Source of the DNA: a virus
Direction: 5' to 3' (one strand)
Length of the DNA: 57,363 bases
IMG/VR virus record: IMGVR_UViG_3300049217_000061
Span: 1-57,363 of that record
Part shown: piece by piece, positions 34,436-42,739 of the stretch
Numbering within the stretch: position 1 is the first letter of the stretch
How the letters are laid out: each line of letters opens with the position of its first letter
Made by a program: the position numbers and the translations under genes
The notes under the pieces: generated by a model
What the model saw: only the letters and a program-made list of their open reading frames with translations
Database searches by the model: none
Told to the model about the DNA's origin: nothing

Positions 34436-36778
34436 ATGGCCGAAGATCCCCAAGCCGCGCCCGCTACCGCCTCGCCTGCCGCCACCAAGAAGCAGTTACC
34501 GCCTATTAATCAGCCGATAGCCTCGGTTAAGAAGGGCACCCCCGACGAGGGCACCGAGACCATTGAGTCGTTCGCCAAGCGTATCCGCGAGAAGCACCCG
34601 GAGAAGTTCACCCTCAACGGCAAGGAGATGACCTACGCCGACATCCCGGACGGGAAGCTGGTGTCCGACTGGCTGAGTAAGTACCCGCAGTACCAGTCCC
34701 GATTGAAGCGCGGCGAGGCGGAGAAGGCGAGCCTGTCCGCCTACTGGCACGAGGCGAAGGACAAACTGACGGAAGCCGGCACCGCCCTCTCCAAGTTGCC
34801 TGCCGCCATCAACGAGAACCCGTTCGGCCTCCAATCCCTAATGGCGAAGGCGAGCTACGAGTTCGTCGCCGGGCCGGTGCGCGAGCTAATGGGGAAACCG
34901 CAGCCCGACCGCTCCGTCCTCTCCACCCCGCGCGGGTTGACGGAGAGGTTAGAGGGGGCGTTCGACATATTGTTAGGCGGCGACCCGGCCGCTGCCCGGA
35001 TGAACTTACTGGCGAACCGGGGGCCGGAGGCGGCCGCCGACGTGTTCGCGGTCCCGCTGGTGGGCCTGCTGATGGAGCCGCTAATCCGTGGACTCCCGTC
35101 CCTCCGCTCGGGCACGGAAGCGATCGGTGCAACCCCGAAGTCGAATGCCGCCCTGATGTCCCTCATGGGGCAGGCGCTCCCGCACCTGGCTCCCGAGGAG
35201 ATGGCGAAACGGACCGCCGCGCTCGGGGAGATATGGAAGCAGGCGGCGCGCGACCTCGGGATCACGGACTCGAAACTCAACCCGAACATTCTGGAGACGA
35301 TTCAAGGTGAGAAGTCTGTCCTTCCCTCGCGCTCCCTGTTCTCCGGCAATAAGGACTATCTCAACGCGGTAACTCGCGGTAACCAGTTGGCCCTCAACCT
35401 AGCCGCCCGTGCCGTCGCCATCGCCGACCGCCCCATTCGGGCGCTGATGGACACCTTCGGGAAAGAGCGAATTGGCACGATGGGGGGCGAGATCGCCGAC
35501 ACGTTAAGGAGAGACGCGGCTGCCACCGCCGACGATGGGGTAGCGCGGGCGCTCAACAAACTAGCCGACAAGGCCGACGCCGCGCGCACCGTATCCGACC
35601 TGAACGACATCAAGCAGCACGCCAACAAGGAGGCGAGCCGACTCTACGGGACTACGACCGGGAAGGCGATCAACTCGGCCGCCCAGACCGTGTACGCGTA
35701 CAAGTTAGCGGCCGACGCGATCCGGGACCGGCTCTACCCGGCCCTCCAGCAAATGGCCGGCGGCGAGCACCAGGGGATCGACTTAATCGAGCTGGGCAAG
35801 CGGGAATCGGACGCGATCGCCCTCCGCGACGGTATGGAGGACATCTTCCACCGGTTGCAGGGCGAGCAAGCCAACAAGGAGGCGCTATCGTTCGGGCAGT
35901 ACGTGTTCGGGGAGGGCCGGGAGCACTCCCTGTACTCGCGCCACATCTACAGGAGGGCCGCCGAGAAGGTGAGGCTGGTGCCCGGCCCGACCGGCATCAT
36001 GAACCAGATGGCTAAGACCGCCACCGGGGATCTGGGGAAGGGGGCCGTGGGCGAGCGCGTAATGGCCGGGGCGCGGCGACAGAAGTTGCTCCCTCCTATG
36101 GGTGGCACGCCCGCCCCCACGTTCGAGATTCCTACCGGCCTCCCGCAGGAGGTAATCTCCCCTGTCACCGTGCGCGAGTCCCTCCGCTACGAGGGCACCC
36201 GCGACCTCCCGGCCCTCGACTACGACCCCTACGACCACTCCACCTTCCAGGATAGCGAGGTACGCGGGGGCGGGGTAGGCGAGCGCGAGGGATCAACCGG
36301 CTCTCAAAGCTACACCCCCCTGGAGAACAAGGCCCGCCGGGAGCAGGTGGGCAGTTCCGCCTCCGCTATCCCCGACCGATCGTTCTCGGGTGCGCCCACG
36401 CGTCGCGTAACGCAATGGCAGCGTATTGTAGAGGCGGAGGGCGGGGACGTGTCGCGTCAGGGCGGGGGCGTCCTGCGTACCTCCGACCTCGCCACCGCCC
36501 AAGCCACCCTGGACCGCCTGCTCGAATATTCGCGCAACCACCCCTCGGAGCAGCGCACCTTGGCCCCCACGATCGAGAACCTGCAACGCCAGATCCAGCA
36601 GGCGCGCGCCTACCAGGGCCGCACCCCGCCGGCAGCCGTGCAAGTGGTGCCGGGAAAGCCGGGGGTGGCGCGGCGACAACGTGGGTTGCAGCGGCTGGGG
36701 GTCGCCGGGGCAGCCACCGCCGGGGTAGGGGCCAACGAACGCGCGCAACGCCCGGTCCCGCTCCCACCCTTGCAGTAG
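34436..36778 (+). CDS. Large internal virion protein, second of two
   Basis: 780 aa, starting 3 nt after the previous stop. Mostly helical; residues 120-210 contain amphipathic, membrane-active-looking stretches (FAVPLVGLLMEPLIRGLPSL). Gly/Pro/Arg-rich linkers follow from about 560. It matches the position of T7 gp16. I see no lytic transglycosylase motif, so wall degradation is not supported. Confidence 0.6.
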   Translation: MAEDPQAAPATASPAATKKQLPPINQPIASVKKGTPDEGTETIESFAKRIREKHPEKFTLNGKEMTYADIPDGKLVSDWLSKYPQYQSRLKRGEAEKASLSAYWHEAKDKLTEAGTALSKLPAAINENPFGLQSLMAKASYEFVAGPVRELMGKPQPDRSVLSTPRGLTERLEGAFDILLGGDPAAARMNLLANRGPEAAADVFAVPLVGLLMEPLIRGLPSLRSGTEAIGATPKSNAALMSLMGQALPHLAPEEMAKRTAALGEIWKQAARDLGITDSKLNPNILETIQGEKSVLPSRSLFSGNKDYLNAVTRGNQLALNLAARAVAIADRPIRALMDTFGKERIGTMGGEIADTLRRDAAATADDGVARALNKLADKADAARTVSDLNDIKQHANKEASRLYGTTTGKAINSAAQTVYAYKLAADAIRDRLYPALQQMAGGEHQGIDLIELGKRESDAIALRDGMEDIFHRLQGEQANKEALSFGQYVFGEGREHSLYSRHIYRRAAEKVRLVPGPTGIMNQMAKTATGDLGKGAVGERVMAGARRQKLLPPMGGTPAPTFEIPTGLPQEVISPVTVRESLRYEGTRDLPALDYDPYDHSTFQDSEVRGGGVGEREGSTGSQSYTPLENKARREQVGSSASAIPDRSFSGAPTRRVTQWQRIVEAEGGDVSRQGGGVLRTSDLATAQATLDRLLEYSRNHPSEQRTLAPTIENLQRQIQQARAYQGRTPPAAVQVVPGKPGVARRQRGLQRLGVAGAATAGVGANERAQRPVPLPPLQ

Positions 36779-36808
36779 GAAATCCTGTGGATCGTGTGCA
36801 AAACTCAA

Positions 36809-36835
36809 ACGGCCCACCCTACTGAGGTGAGCCGT
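36809..36835 (+). terminator. Hairpin at the end of the virion block
   Basis: ACGGCCCACC (36809-36818) pairs with GGTGAGCCGT (36826-36835), with one internal mismatch and a 7-nt loop. There is no T-run after it, so it may be a weak or factor-dependent terminator, an RNA-processing site or a regulatory stem before the Cas4-like gene. Confidence 0.45.
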
Positions 36836-36879
36836 CCGAGGTTCCGAATGCAAAGGAGTATCCCAGTTACGGAGAGTGT

Positions 36880-37899
36880 ATGCCTGATTTCCTGTCCGCG
36901 CAAGAGTTTTCTGACTGGGAGTTTTGCCCGCGACTGGTCCAACTCTCGCGTACCGTCGAGCCGCCCTCGTTTCCGGTCCGCCACTCTATTCGTCGCTACC
37001 TCCTGCGCGCCGTCCGAGCGCTCGCCGTGAAGGGTGGCCCTCGCGTGGACGACGTGGTGTGGGACACTACCCAGGCGTTCTTAGAGGAGGCCGCCGATCG
37101 CGGGTTCGAGCACACCATCCCCCTGCTCGCCTTCGACCGCAACGTGTACTCCCTCCTGCGCGACTACGCGTGCTGGCTGGAGGGGGCGATCCACCTGGTG
37201 GACGAGTTCGCACCCTCCCTGGCTGCGCTCGATCCTGTGAGGATCGGCGATCGCCTTGTTCTGCTCGACTGCTGGCTCGACCGGGATGACTCCACTAGCG
37301 CCCACACGTTCCGAGTTACCGATCGAGCAGCCACTACCGCCGACCCGCCCGTACGCTGGAACGAGCTTCTCGCCTCCCTCGACCCTAGTATCCGCTCGAT
37401 CACCCTCCACTCCTTCCTCCTCCCCGCCCCCGTGAAGGATCGCCTCGCCTCCCCTTTGGTGCTCGCCTACTCCCACCCGATCAACGGGCACATGCGGCTC
37501 GCCACCCTGGACGAGGAACGCTATCAGTTCACGAAGAACTGGAAGCGCACGGCTCGATGGGAGCAGGAGGGCAGGCCCGACGCGATCCAGTGGCCGGAGT
37601 GGCGGGAGGGAATCGAGCGCGACCAGTGCATCGGGCGCTGCTATCAGGAGAGCGTGATCGACACGGACACCCTCGCCCCGGACCGCCAGTTACTCGCTTA
37701 CGATACCGGGCTAATCGTGGAGGAGTTAACGGACCAGCCGATCGCGGTGAGGAGGCGGGAGAACTGCCGGCGCTGCATGATGGCGGGGTACTGCCACGGA
37801 GATGAGGAGAGCCGCCAGAGCTACCGCGTCATTTCCGCCGCTTCCGCAAACGCCCTGACGAACTCTGCCGCGACTTGCGGTACGATAGCATTGCCGTAA
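36880..37899 (+). CDS. Cas4-like cysteine-cluster protein
   Basis: 339 aa. The N-terminus FLSAQEFSDWEFCPRLVQLS carries the CPR motif seen at the start of Cas4/Dna2-type PD-(D/E)XK nucleases (Cys16). The C-terminal NCRRCMMAGYC (Cys295, 298 and 304) supplies the other three cysteines of a 4Fe-4S site. The expected catalytic D...ExK triad is not obvious between them, so the nuclease may be degenerate or inactive. It is the last rightward gene and its end overlaps the methyltransferase gene on the other strand. No CRISPR array is present. Confidence 0.6.
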   Translation: MPDFLSAQEFSDWEFCPRLVQLSRTVEPPSFPVRHSIRRYLLRAVRALAVKGGPRVDDVVWDTTQAFLEEAADRGFEHTIPLLAFDRNVYSLLRDYACWLEGAIHLVDEFAPSLAALDPVRIGDRLVLLDCWLDRDDSTSAHTFRVTDRAATTADPPVRWNELLASLDPSIRSITLHSFLLPAPVKDRLASPLVLAYSHPINGHMRLATLDEERYQFTKNWKRTARWEQEGRPDAIQWPEWREGIERDQCIGRCYQESVIDTDTLAPDRQLLAYDTGLIVEELTDQPIAVRRRENCRRCMMAGYCHGDEESRQSYRVISAASANALTNSAATCGTIALP

Positions 37900-38783
37900 C
37901 CCCGCAACTGGCCCACTCGCTCGGCAACCCCATGAGCCAGCGGGAATATTCCGGGTTTAATTGGCCGGTACTTTTCGTCTCGTGCGTGCCACCAGTCGCA
38001 GTCAGCCCAGAATCCGCGAGTTGCGCCTGCCTCGGCAACTGATCGAGCCGTGTGCGGATCGAGCCATCCGGGTCCACGCCAGTCTCGGACATCCCCGAAG
38101 TGTCTTTCCAGTCGCGCGCTGAGGGGCTGGCTACCGCCTGAATCGTCGTCGCCAAATTGCTGTAGCCGTTCCCGTACCGACTCTGGGAGTATTTCCGCGG
38201 ATCGGTCGCCCGTGAATTGTTGTCGTCGGCTGCGTTCGGCGTCGGCACACTTGCCAGTTCCACTGCGTTGTACGTCTCCGGCGTGGGCACCGAAGTATAG
38301 CCTTTGTCGGATGTGCGGCGCACCGACGCTGCACGCTCCAAGTACAGCCGCCCCAACGGTGTAACTCTCTCTTTCCAGGTCAGATTGAACAAGGTCGAGC
38401 CAGCCGTGCCCAATCGCCGCTTTAACCTGTTCTCCAAATATATTTGCAGGATGGCACTCCCGGATGAGGCGCTCCCACTCCGGCCAGAGGTGGCGAGGGT
38501 CGCTAAATCCTTGGCCTTTCCCGGCTGCGCTGAAACTGGGGCAGGGGCAACTTCCAGTCCAACATTCCTTATCGTCGGGCCACCCTGCAAGCTGGAGCGC
38601 GTAGCTCCATCCGCCGATTCCGGCGAAGAAGTGGCACTGGCTCCAGCCTTCAAGGTCTCGGGCCTTAACCTCCTGGATGTCACGCTCGTCCACGTAGCCA
38701 TCGGCAATCAACTTCTCCCCGATCAGTTCCCGCAACCAAGCTGCTGCTTTGGGGTCGTTCTCGTTATAGTACACGTAACTCAT
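37821..38783 (-). CDS. C5-cytosine DNA methyltransferase (Dcm-like)
   Basis: 320 aa. Motif I is CHFFAGIGGWSYALQLAGW (about 50-68). Motif IV is GSCPCPSFSAAGKGQGF with the catalytic Cys in the CPCP segment (about 79-81). Motif VI is FGEQV (about 115), motif VIII IRQRLYF (about 158) and motifs IX-X LRGYGNAIVPQVAAEFVRAF near the end. It methylates cytosine at C5 using SAM, probably to protect phage DNA; no restriction enzyme is present. Its target-recognition region lies under a second long frame on the same strand (37829-38707). Confidence 0.9.
   Translation of the reverse strand: MSYVYYNENDPKAAAWLRELIGEKLIADGYVDERDIQEVKARDLEGWSQCHFFAGIGGWSYALQLAGWPDDKECWTGSCPCPSFSAAGKGQGFSDPRHLWPEWERLIRECHPANIFGEQVKAAIGHGWLDLVQSDLERESYTVGAAVLGACSVGAPHIRQRLYFGAHAGDVQRSGTGKCADAERSRRQQFTGDRSAEILPESVRERLQQFGDDDSGGSQPLSARLERHFGDVRDWRGPGWLDPHTARSVAEAGATRGFWADCDWWHARDEKYRPIKPGIFPLAHGVAERVGQLRGYGNAIVPQVAAEFVRAFAEAAEMTR
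37829..38707 (-). CDS. Long out-of-phase gene inside the methyltransferase gene
   Basis: 292 aa in the +1 phase of the same strand. The C-terminal two-thirds (GTAGSTLFNLTWKERVTPLG, ASVRRTSDKGYTSVPTP, and near the end STGQLNPEYSRWLMGLPSEW) match, from memory, a recurring phage protein family found at Dcm genes; it does not look like random out-of-phase sequence. Both frames stay open for about 290 codons. The first 80 residues are less convincing. The start is uncertain and the function unknown. Confidence 0.6.
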   Translation of the reverse strand: MPMATWTSVTSRRLRPETLKAGASATSSPESADGATRSSLQGGPTIRNVGLEVAPAPVSAQPGKAKDLATLATSGRSGSASSGSAILQIYLENRLKRRLGTAGSTLFNLTWKERVTPLGRLYLERAASVRRTSDKGYTSVPTPETYNAVELASVPTPNAADDNNSRATDPRKYSQSRYGNGYSNLATTIQAVASPSARDWKDTSGMSETGVDPDGSIRTRLDQLPRQAQLADSGLTATGGTHETKSTGQLNPEYSRWLMGLPSEWASCGVTAMLSYRKSRQSSSGRLRKRRK

Positions 38784-39115
38784 CTGGAAGGCGGCCCTAT
38801 CCCCGCTTCCCGCATCAACTGGTCCAGCTTCTCCTGCTGCTGCTCCATCGTCATCGGCGGCGGCAGCGGCTCCGGGACAGGATCGCGCAACTCCCTACAG
38901 TTCACGTGCAGGCTACCGTCAAAGTTCACCACTGTGGTCGTACTGGCGGGCGACTCCATATACACGCACACTTTCCCGCAGTGCAGACACGCCGCTTTTT
39001 TAACGATCTCATACCCAGCCGCACGCAACTCCTGCTGCGCCGTTCGTGCAGGAGCATCCCGACGCGGTAACTCGCTATCTGCCGCCATCGGGATGTCCCG
39101 CATGTCGTCCGGCAC
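38780..39115 (-). CDS. Small protein with a zinc-finger-like cysteine motif
   Basis: 111 aa from the GTG at 39115, chosen because AAAGGGAGAG precedes it; a longer reading would run into the upstream gene. It contains ACLHCGKVCVYMES...HVNC (about 52-80), a plausible zinc site, then a Pro-rich linker and a helical end. Its stop overlaps the methyltransferase start by 4 nt. Function unknown. Confidence 0.65.
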   Translation of the reverse strand: MPDDMRDIPMAADSELPRRDAPARTAQQELRAAGYEIVKKAACLHCGKVCVYMESPASTTTVVNFDGSLHVNCRELRDPVPEPLPPPMTMEQQQEKLDQLMREAGIGPPSR

Positions 39116-39129
39116 TCTACTCTCTCCCT

Positions 39130-39591
39130 TTAACTCAACTGGTTGATCTGCAACCCGGTTGGCGGGTTCTGCGCCCCCGGTATGATCGGCACGTTCAACG
39201 TCACGGTCAACGGGCCAGGTGCCCCCGGCGGCGTGAAGTCGGTCGTGCACGTCAGGTTGTAGCTTGTGCCTACCGGTTTCGGGACGCAGGTCACTTGTAT
39301 CTTGGTCGGGTCCCCGTCCTGCGTCGCCGAGAGCGTCACGTCCCCGGTGTCGTCGGAAGTCCAGTTATACTTTGTGCTCGGCGGAAGTGCGGTGCCGGGC
39401 GGCGTCGGAACAACTTGGAACACGCTGGTTCCCCCTGCTGGTGTGGTGCTCATAATTTCTTCTCCTTCGGCGTTGAAGTACCGGTGCGTGTGATAGGTGG
39501 CACGGATGACTAGCCCCGTGGGTGGACCGTGATGGCGGTGACGCTCAATTACCCGTTCCACGCCATCGGCGATTCGCTCGATCCAGTCCAT
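39130..39591 (-). CDS. Ig-like beta-domain protein
   Basis: 153 aa. Residues about 50-150 form a beta-sandwich pattern with paired cysteines (IQVTCVPKPVGTSYNLTCTT), like bacterial Ig-like domains on phage surface proteins. Two in-frame starts have good ribosome sites, at 39591 (GGAG) and 39453 (GGAG), so a short form without the basic head is likely too. Unusual in a DNA-metabolism block; it could decorate the capsid. Confidence 0.65.
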   Translation of the reverse strand: MDWIERIADGVERVIERHRHHGPPTGLVIRATYHTHRYFNAEGEEIMSTTPAGGTSVFQVVPTPPGTALPPSTKYNWTSDDTGDVTLSATQDGDPTKIQVTCVPKPVGTSYNLTCTTDFTPPGAPGPLTVTLNVPIIPGAQNPPTGLQINQLS

Positions 39592-39592
39592 C

Positions 39593-40054
39593 TTACTTCT
39601 CCTTCGGGGCCGTCACAAGGGCATACGCGAACTCGTTTCCCATCACCGTGCAGCGCGCGATCACGTCCTCACTCACCCCGGCCTGATAGAGGAGTTTGGC
39701 GTCGATCCGAGCGGCGCTTCTCCCGTTGACTACACTCACCTTCACCGCCCCGTCCATTACGCTATCGCGCCCGACCGCCCCCAGCGCGGCCATGATGTCC
39801 TTCCCGGCCTCGTCCTTCTCCGCTTTTGCGTCCTTCTCGGCGGCACTCGCTGACCGGTGGCGCTCCACCAACTGGTGAAACTTCATCCCCTTCAGCTTCG
39901 GGATGGAGTCGGCCTGCGGGACGATCTTGAGCGCGTCCAGCCGCTCGGCCTTGTCCTCCTGCGATAACTTAGTGGGTCGCCCTGTCCCCTTCTGCGTTAG
40001 CGGCGTTCCACGTTCGCGGTCGCCAGTGGCGTTTGCGTGTTGTGTTGTTGCCAT
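39593..40054 (-). CDS. Hypothetical helical protein
   Basis: 153 aa. Charged, with a coiled-coil centre (HRSASAAEKDAKAEKDEAGK) and a compact end (RIDAKLLYQAGVSEDVIARC). Starts after AAGGAGATAGCGAT. Downstream gene follows by 1 nt. No recognised family. Confidence 0.65.
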   Translation of the reverse strand: MATTQHANATGDRERGTPLTQKGTGRPTKLSQEDKAERLDALKIVPQADSIPKLKGMKFHQLVERHRSASAAEKDAKAEKDEAGKDIMAALGAVGRDSVMDGAVKVSVVNGRSAARIDAKLLYQAGVSEDVIARCTVMGNEFAYALVTAPKEK

Positions 40055-40066
40055 ATCGCTATCTCC

Positions 40067-40201
40067 TTATTTGTAAAGGTTTGAGTTAGCTCCCAGCAAC
40101 GAGTTAATGAACCGAATCAGCCACCCTGCTCGTTCGTCCTGATGGCCGCAGTCGATACATACTCCCGTTATCGAGTAGCGGTGTTCGTGTTTATGTTTCA
40201 T
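40067..40201 (-). CDS. 44-aa His/Cys-containing peptide
   Basis: MKHKHEHRYSITGVCIDCGH continues to NSLLGANSNLYK. A CxxCGH motif and a His-rich start suggest metal binding. GTGGAGAGT precedes the ATG, and the end of the gene carries the AAGGAG of the next gene. Confidence 0.65.
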   Translation of the reverse strand: MKHKHEHRYSITGVCIDCGHQDERAGWLIRFINSLLGANSNLYK

Positions 40202-40211
40202 ACTCTCCACT

Positions 40212-40928
40212 TTACTGTTCCGGTAACTCACTTGTCAAGAATAATTCCTTCTGCTTGACCTCCCCGTTGGGCGCGATCGTCGTCCCGACCACCTTAATTC
40301 CTACCGGCTCCTTCGGGTAGTCCGGCCCCATCATGTAGTCCTCGTAGTCCACGAGCGCCCCCGTCCTCCCCTCGTGCGCGGCCTTCACCATTGTGAAGTC
40401 GTACTCCAGTTTCAGCTTGTACGTCCCGGTATCGTCGTACAGGGAGCACGCCGGGTGGTAACAGGGGACGATCACCACGCCACTCTCGCTCAACCGCCAC
40501 GCGCGCCCGTGGCACTCGGCCAACTTCTTGTCCATCCAGTGCGCGCCCATCACCCCGCTCAACGCGTAACTCCCCAAGAGGGCGATCGTCCTCGGCTTCA
40601 CGTTGGCGATCTCCTTGCGCAGGATCGGCAGCCACTCCTCCACTTCCTCCGGCGTCGGCTTGGCGTAGTCGCGGAAGGTCTTGACCAGGTTGGTCACCCA
40701 CAACTGCTGCCTGACGATTCCGGCGTGCCCGAGGTAGTAGTCCAGCTCGCGCCCGGCCGGCCCACTAAAGGGTCGCCCGTTGACCGCCTCCCACTTGCCG
40801 GGGCGCTCGCCTATCAACATGAGTCCCGCGTGCGGGTAGCCCTCTCCCCAGACGACAACGCTCGACAGGTCGGACTCCCGCCTCCTTCCACCCTCAGTTA
40901 CCCCGTCGGAATTAAACTTGATCGTCAT
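40212..40928 (-). CDS. Uracil-DNA-glycosylase-like protein
   Basis: 238 aa from the ATG at 40928. The superfamily motifs are in order: LMLIGERPGKWEAVNGRPFS (about 37-56, the GExPG and PF-G-AG loops), a core LLGSYAL, and PCYHPA (about 154-159, the minor-groove motif 2). The four cysteines of family-4 iron-sulfur enzymes are not evident. It could excise uracil or other deaminated bases from phage DNA; a catalytically different member cannot be excluded. It overlaps the upstream gene by 17 nt. Confidence 0.8.
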   Translation of the reverse strand: MTIKFNSDGVTEGGRRRESDLSSVVVWGEGYPHAGLMLIGERPGKWEAVNGRPFSGPAGRELDYYLGHAGIVRQQLWVTNLVKTFRDYAKPTPEEVEEWLPILRKEIANVKPRTIALLGSYALSGVMGAHWMDKKLAECHGRAWRLSESGVVIVPCYHPACSLYDDTGTYKLKLEYDFTMVKAAHEGRTGALVDYEDYMMGPDYPKEPVGIKVVGTTIAPNGEVKQKELFLTSELPEQ

Positions 40929-41214
40929 AAACACACTGCATAAGCGGCTGGTCCCACTCCGGCTCCCTAAACGCCACACATGAGCAGATGCAATACGGGC
41001 AGTCGCAACTGGTGGGGGCCAGCACCGGGATCTCGATCGACCGCCCGCTGCTCCCTCCCGTTTTCGCGTACGGGAACGTCTTGTGCGGCCGGTGATCCTT
41101 CCTCCTGCACCCGCACTGCCGGCACGGGTCGTCGGGGTGGCCGGCTGACTTGAGCGCCGCTTGGGCAGCCTCGAATATGCCAGGCGGCAACGGTTGGGTG
41201 CGAGCGCGAGTCAT
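40912..41214 (-). CDS. Cysteine-rich small protein
   Basis: 100 aa with two metal-site-like clusters, CRQCGCRRKDHRPH (about 31-44) and SCDCPYCICSC (about 69-79). Basic N-terminus. It precedes the glycosylase gene in the operon. A zinc-binding partner or regulator is inferred from the cysteines only. Confidence 0.65.
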   Translation of the reverse strand: MTRARTQPLPPGIFEAAQAALKSAGHPDDPCRQCGCRRKDHRPHKTFPYAKTGGSSGRSIEIPVLAPTSCDCPYCICSCVAFREPEWDQPLMQCVYDDQV

Positions 41215-41233
41215 ATACTAAAATGGGATATCG

Positions 41234-41533
41234 TCATCGACCACCCCGTGCACTCGTTTCGCGGGTGCGGGCACGACCCCCACTTCCCTTATCTCCCCTC
41301 TTCACCGCCCGCCTTAACTCCTGGAATATCCAGTCCGGGTGCCGCTTCTCCTCGGCTCTCTTATGCGGGATGCACAGGTTCTGCTCGACTGTCCCCATCC
41401 AGCCGATAATCAGGTGTCTCGCGCCCTCCACGTTGCACCTCTCCTCGTGGGCGCGCAGGTGTTTCATGCCGGGCGATTTGCGCTCGACGACCGCCTCGCA
41501 ACGAGGATAGATGGTGACCGTGATTGTCGGCAT
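41234..41533 (-). CDS. Hypothetical protein (preferred frame)
   Basis: 99 aa. MPTITVTIYPRCEAVVERKS reads as a natural beta-then-helix protein, with C-x(n)-H-x3-H-x3-C spacing in HLRAHEERC. The ATG lacks a ribosome site. The same DNA carries a 74-aa frame (41361-41585) from a GTG with an excellent AAGGAG. Upstream in this frame, GSTIQRPARDGYLV also reads naturally without a start, so a non-standard start or a frame change is possible. Confidence 0.5.
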   Translation of the reverse strand: MPTITVTIYPRCEAVVERKSPGMKHLRAHEERCNVEGARHLIIGWMGTVEQNLCIPHKRAEEKRHPDWIFQELRRAVKRGDKGSGGRARTRETSARGGR

Positions 41534-41585
41534 AACTAGATAACCGTCCCGCGCCGGCCGCTGGATCGTGCTCCCACGTCTCCAC
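41361..41585 (-). CDS. Alternative overlapping small gene
   Basis: 74 aa from a GTG preceded by TTAAGGAGAGTAGGCG, a very good ribosome site. The first 25 residues (METWEHDPAAGAGRLSSYAD) look protein-like; the remainder is Arg/Gly-rich and overlaps the 99-aa frame. It may be a short leader-type gene or the true start of a frameshifted product. Confidence 0.35.
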   Translation of the reverse strand: METWEHDPAAGAGRLSSYADNHGHHLSSLRGGRRAQIARHETPARPRGEVQRGGRETPDYRLDGDSRAEPVHPA

Positions 41586-41637
41586 CGCCTACTCTCCTTA
41601 AAGTAGCCGTCTCACGGCCGGCGCGCGAGAGTTACCG

Positions 41638-41880
41638 TTACCAACTCCTGCTCACCGCCCCAACCATCACGTGGTGCGCGCCATAGTGCCCTTCCGGCCG
41701 GCTGCACCGCTGCCCCTCACTGCTCGACTGGCACTGGCTGACCGTAACCGCTTCCGCTCTGACTACCGCTCTGACTACCGCTCTGACTACGCTATGCTCT
41801 CCCTCGTGCCCGCTATCCCGCTGGCAGTACGTTTCCCGGTACGGCCCCAGCCCGATTCTCGCGTTACACCGTATGGTCAT
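41638..41880 (-). CDS. Tandem zinc-finger-like small protein
   Basis: 80 aa with two copies of a C...C-x4-GHxGxH unit: CNARIGLGPYRETYC-QRDSGHEGEH and CQSSSEGQRC-SRPEGHYGAHH. Between them lies VVRAVVRAVVRA, encoded by a 12-bp tandem repeat. This looks like a duplicated metal-binding unit with a repeat linker. The start overlaps the ERCC4-like gene stop. Confidence 0.65.
   Translation of the reverse strand: MTIRCNARIGLGPYRETYCQRDSGHEGEHSVVRAVVRAVVRAEAVTVSQCQSSSEGQRCSRPEGHYGAHHVMVGAVSRSW
41756..41790. repeat. 12-bp in-frame tandem repeat (CTCTGACTACCG)
   Basis: Nearly three copies of CTCTGACTACCG encode the Val-Arg-Ala linker of the two-finger protein. The unit length preserves the frame. Confidence 0.85.
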
Positions 41881-42739
41881 GCAGCGCCCTCCACACCTTT
41901 TTCGCGCCCACTTTCCCCAGCCCCTCGACCTCCATTATTTCCTTCTCCGTAGCCGCCACAAGGTCCGCCACTCGGGGGAAGCGTTTAGCCACCGCCTCAG
42001 AGCGCGTGTATCCGACACCGGGAAGTTGCGCCGCCACCAGCCGACAAACCGTAGGCCGCAAAAGATTAGCAGGGTCAGCAAGACGACCGCGTATTCCGTT
42101 CGACCCATTCCGGCCTCCGTTCCCTCCTCGACTATCCCTTTCCTCCTGCTTCACCCTCGACCAGAACTGCTCGTTCGACGCCTGGTTGACGGCGAGGTGG
42201 CTTCGGTGGCTCTCCCACCCCGTTACCTCTTCGCCGCCCACCCGTTTAACCCTCGTCCACCACGAGTATAGCGCCCCAATCCAAGCGACCGCGTGGTCCT
42301 GGTCGGGCACACTGTCGTCCCGGATGCCCACCTTGGTCCTGACCGTCGTGATCCAAGAGAGGAGGTCCCGGTACATGAAGTGGCGGCTCCCCACGTGCGC
42401 GTCCCGCCACTGGTAACTCTTGCTGAGGTACTGAAGGATGCCGGACGACCGCTGTTGCCGCCACTGCCCCATAATCAGCAGCCACGGCTGGTCGTACGCG
42501 GTCATCATTCCCGGTAACTGGTGCCCGCTGAACCGCCCATCCGTGATGCAATGCAACAGATCGTGGATGGTCTTGACCTCGACTCCCACAGTTACCGGCT
42601 CCCCCTGCGGCCCACTCCCGAGGAATCGTATATCGCCGAAGAGTAAGCGGGCAGGCGTAACCGGTAATCCCGCACGTTGCAGGAGGGGGATCAGGGAGTC
42701 TGAGCCGGCGCGGGTATCGACGGAGATCATTCCGGCCAT
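41864..42739 (-). CDS. ERCC4/XPF-type nuclease with helix-hairpin-helix end
   Basis: 291 aa. The N-terminal nuclease fold shows ISVDTRAGSDSLIPLLQRAG (acidic site) and VGVEVKTIHDLLHCITDGRF, the counterpart of the XPF VERKxxxDL signature with Glu54 and Lys56. Residues about 230-285 form two helix-hairpin-helix motifs (LPGVGYTRSEAVAKRF; VEGLGKVGAKKVWRAL) for DNA-structure binding. Probably cuts branched or flapped DNA during replication or recombination. Well supported by motif order. Confidence 0.85.
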   Translation of the reverse strand: MAGMISVDTRAGSDSLIPLLQRAGLPVTPARLLFGDIRFLGSGPQGEPVTVGVEVKTIHDLLHCITDGRFSGHQLPGMMTAYDQPWLLIMGQWRQQRSSGILQYLSKSYQWRDAHVGSRHFMYRDLLSWITTVRTKVGIRDDSVPDQDHAVAWIGALYSWWTRVKRVGGEEVTGWESHRSHLAVNQASNEQFWSRVKQEERDSRGGNGGRNGSNGIRGRLADPANLLRPTVCRLVAAQLPGVGYTRSEAVAKRFPRVADLVAATEKEIMEVEGLGKVGAKKVWRALHDHTV

